This document shows positions 7,304 through 8,661 of a DNA stretch of 8,661 bases, one piece after another; within the stretch, counting starts at the first letter, position 1, and every line of letters starts with the position of its first letter. The notes under the pieces were generated by a model. The model worked only from the letters and a program-made list of their open reading frames with translations, was not told the origin of the DNA and made no database searches. Source of the stretch: Faecalibacterium sp. CAG:74 (GTDB taxonomy: Bacteria; Bacillota; Clostridia; Christensenellales; Aristaeellaceae); contig FR899793.1 of the NCBI GenBank assembly GCA_000437595.1, positions 1 through 8,661 on the forward strand. The letters are read 5' to 3'. A program made the translations under genes and the position numbers.

Positions 7304-8661
7304 ATGTTCAAACGTTCTTCTCTCTGGCGGGGATTAACGCTTGTGTTTTCCCTGCTGCTGGCCATCTCGCTGATGGCTGGTTCTATTCTGGAGACGTATC
7401 GTACATCCGTTGATGCGTTTTTCAACACGCGCAGTCAGCTGACGGTGACCGAAGTTGACGAAACCGGCGAGGCGTGGTCGTACGTCTCCAAGTTTAAGAC
7501 GGCCAAGGAAGCCTTCGAGGGCTTGAAGGAGTTTGCCATCCGCGAATCGCAGGAAACGGTTGCCCTGCTCAAGAATGACGGCAACGCGCTTCCGCTGAGC
7601 AAGGATGCGAAAATCACCATGCTGGGCGTGCGCAGCTACGCGCCCGTGTACGGCTCCTCCGGCGGCTCGATTACCGACGGCAACGCGACCGTGCAGATTT
7701 TCGACTGCTTCACCGAGCGCGGCTTCCAGCTGAACCCGTCCGTGCAGGCGGCGTATGCGAAGTATTTTGCGGATAAGACGTGGACGAAGCCCCGTTTCGG
7801 CGGCGGCATCATCCCGGAATATGCCGAGATTACCGCGTACAATGACCCGCGCGAACTGACGCTGGACGAGCTGACCGCCCTGAACGCTGATTTCCGCAAG
7901 GATTACGCGGAATACAGCGACGCGGCAATTGTTGTCGTCGGCCGCCCCGGCAGCGAAGCCGGCAATGGCTACTATCCCGGCAAGGACGGTCTGGCGGAAG
8001 GCGTCAGCACCGTTACCGGCAACATCCTCTCCCTCTCGGACGAGGAAATGGCGATGATTAACGAGGCGAAGGCGAACTTCGACAAGGTCATCGTGCTGGT
8101 CAACGCCACGAACCCGATGGAAATCGCCAACCTGAAGGACGACCCGGACATCGACGCAATCGTCTGGATCGGCTTTCCCGGCGCGTACGGCTTCTATGGC
8201 GTGGCGGACGTGCTCAACGGCACCGTCTCTCCCTCCGCGCACCTTGGCGACGTGATGGCGAAGAACAGCGCCCTCGCGCCCGCTATGGCGAACTACGGCA
8301 ACATCCCGTGGACGAACGCGGCGGACTTCGCGGCGGACGCGAATGTCAACTCTTACCTGATTGAGGCGGAAGGCATCTACGCCGGCTACCGCTACTACGA
8401 AACCCGCTATGCCGATATTGTGCTGGGCAACGGCGGCGCGGAAGCCAAGGCTGGCACCTACGCCAACGCCGACGGCACCGTCGCCACCGAGGACGGCACA
8501 TGGGATTACGCCAACGAAGTCGTTTATCCCTTCGGCTACGGTCTGTCCTACACCACCTTCGAGCAGACGCTGGACAGCGTGACCATTGCGGACGACAAAA
8601 AGACTGCGACCGTCACCGTGACTGTGAAGAACACCGGCGACGTGGCGGGCAAGAGCGTCGT
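7304..8661 (+). CDS. GH3-type glycosidase, C-terminal domain first (partial, 3' end cut)
   Basis: The first 452 residues of a secreted or membrane-anchored glycoside hydrolase family 3 protein, probably a beta-glucosidase or related exo-acting sugar hydrolase. A basic start and a hydrophobic segment (about 8-28) form a signal anchor. The family's (alpha/beta) C-terminal sandwich domain begins almost at once: RESQETVALLKNDGNALPLS (80-99), a substrate-loop GSSGGS (117-122), AIVVVGRPGSEAG (208-220), VIVLVNATNPMEI (272-284), EGIYAGYRYYETRY (356-369) and YPFGYGLSYTTF (408-419). A fibronectin-III-like domain starts near 425. There is no room before residue 80 for the catalytic TIM-barrel, which holds the nucleophile; it is expected after the window end. 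AAAAGGAGG ends 6 nt before the ATG. Its frame stays open to the end of the window. Confidence 0.9.
   Translation, partial: MFKRSSLWRGLTLVFSLLLAISLMAGSILETYRTSVDAFFNTRSQLTVTEVDETGEAWSYVSKFKTAKEAFEGLKEFAIRESQETVALLKNDGNALPLSKDAKITMLGVRSYAPVYGSSGGSITDGNATVQIFDCFTERGFQLNPSVQAAYAKYFADKTWTKPRFGGGIIPEYAEITAYNDPRELTLDELTALNADFRKDYAEYSDAAIVVVGRPGSEAGNGYYPGKDGLAEGVSTVTGNILSLSDEEMAMINEAKANFDKVIVLVNATNPMEIANLKDDPDIDAIVWIGFPGAYGFYGVADVLNGTVSPSAHLGDVMAKNSALAPAMANYGNIPWTNAADFAADANVNSYLIEAEGIYAGYRYYETRYADIVLGNGGAEAKAGTYANADGTVATEDGTWDYANEVVYPFGYGLSYTTFEQTLDSVTIADDKKTATVTVTVKNTGDVAGKSV

Noticed and set aside
7334..8242. A 302-codon minus-strand frame over the GH3 gene
   Set aside because: Antisense shadow of a well-supported GH3 coding region, with no matching family features.

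Overview
The window looks like a chromosomal segment of a fairly GC-rich clostridial (Firmicutes) bacterium, probably a gut or rumen member of the Oscillospirales/Lachnospirales. The evidence is strong AGGAGG-type ribosome binding sites on nearly every gene, sigma-A-like promoters, a YitT/DUF2179 membrane protein, and a GH3 glycosidase whose C-terminal domain comes first, an arrangement known from rumen clostridia. Hand-counted 60-bp samples of uvrB, the GNAT gene and the YitT gene are 67-73% G+C. The species cannot be named from this.

Layout from left to right. Positions 1-2150 carry uvrB on the minus strand with its promoter, and a short perfect palindrome lies at the window edge beyond the gene. 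Positions 2200-2510 hold a 45-codon minus-strand gene with a strong ribosome binding site and its own downstream terminator-like hairpin. Positions 2627-4970 are a plus-strand cluster: a TetR-family repressor, preceded by a near-consensus promoter with tandem 14-bp operator-like palindromes, then a multipass acyltransferase-3 protein and a GNAT acetyltransferase that overlap by 4 bp. A 12-bp hairpin at 4984-5021 separates this cluster from the convergent genes that follow.

Positions 5053-5933 are the most interesting part. A two-gene minus-strand operon with its own extended -10 promoter encodes a 208-aa stand-alone RelA/SpoT-type nucleotidyltransferase-like protein and a 74-aa small protein, whose reading frames overlap by 32 bp. 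This block is about 44% G+C (hand count, 5281-5880), well below its neighbours. Compactness, overlap, separate promoter and foreign composition fit a toxin-antitoxin or phage-defence pair of the toxSAS kind, with the small protein as candidate antitoxin. That is an inference.

Positions 5953-7004 carry a YitT-family membrane protein (minus strand) and its promoter. Positions 7166-8661 begin a plus-strand GH3-type glycosidase that runs off the window. Its roughly 130-nt leader can form several stems, some mutually exclusive. No tRNA, rRNA, CRISPR array, transposase or insertion sequence was seen.
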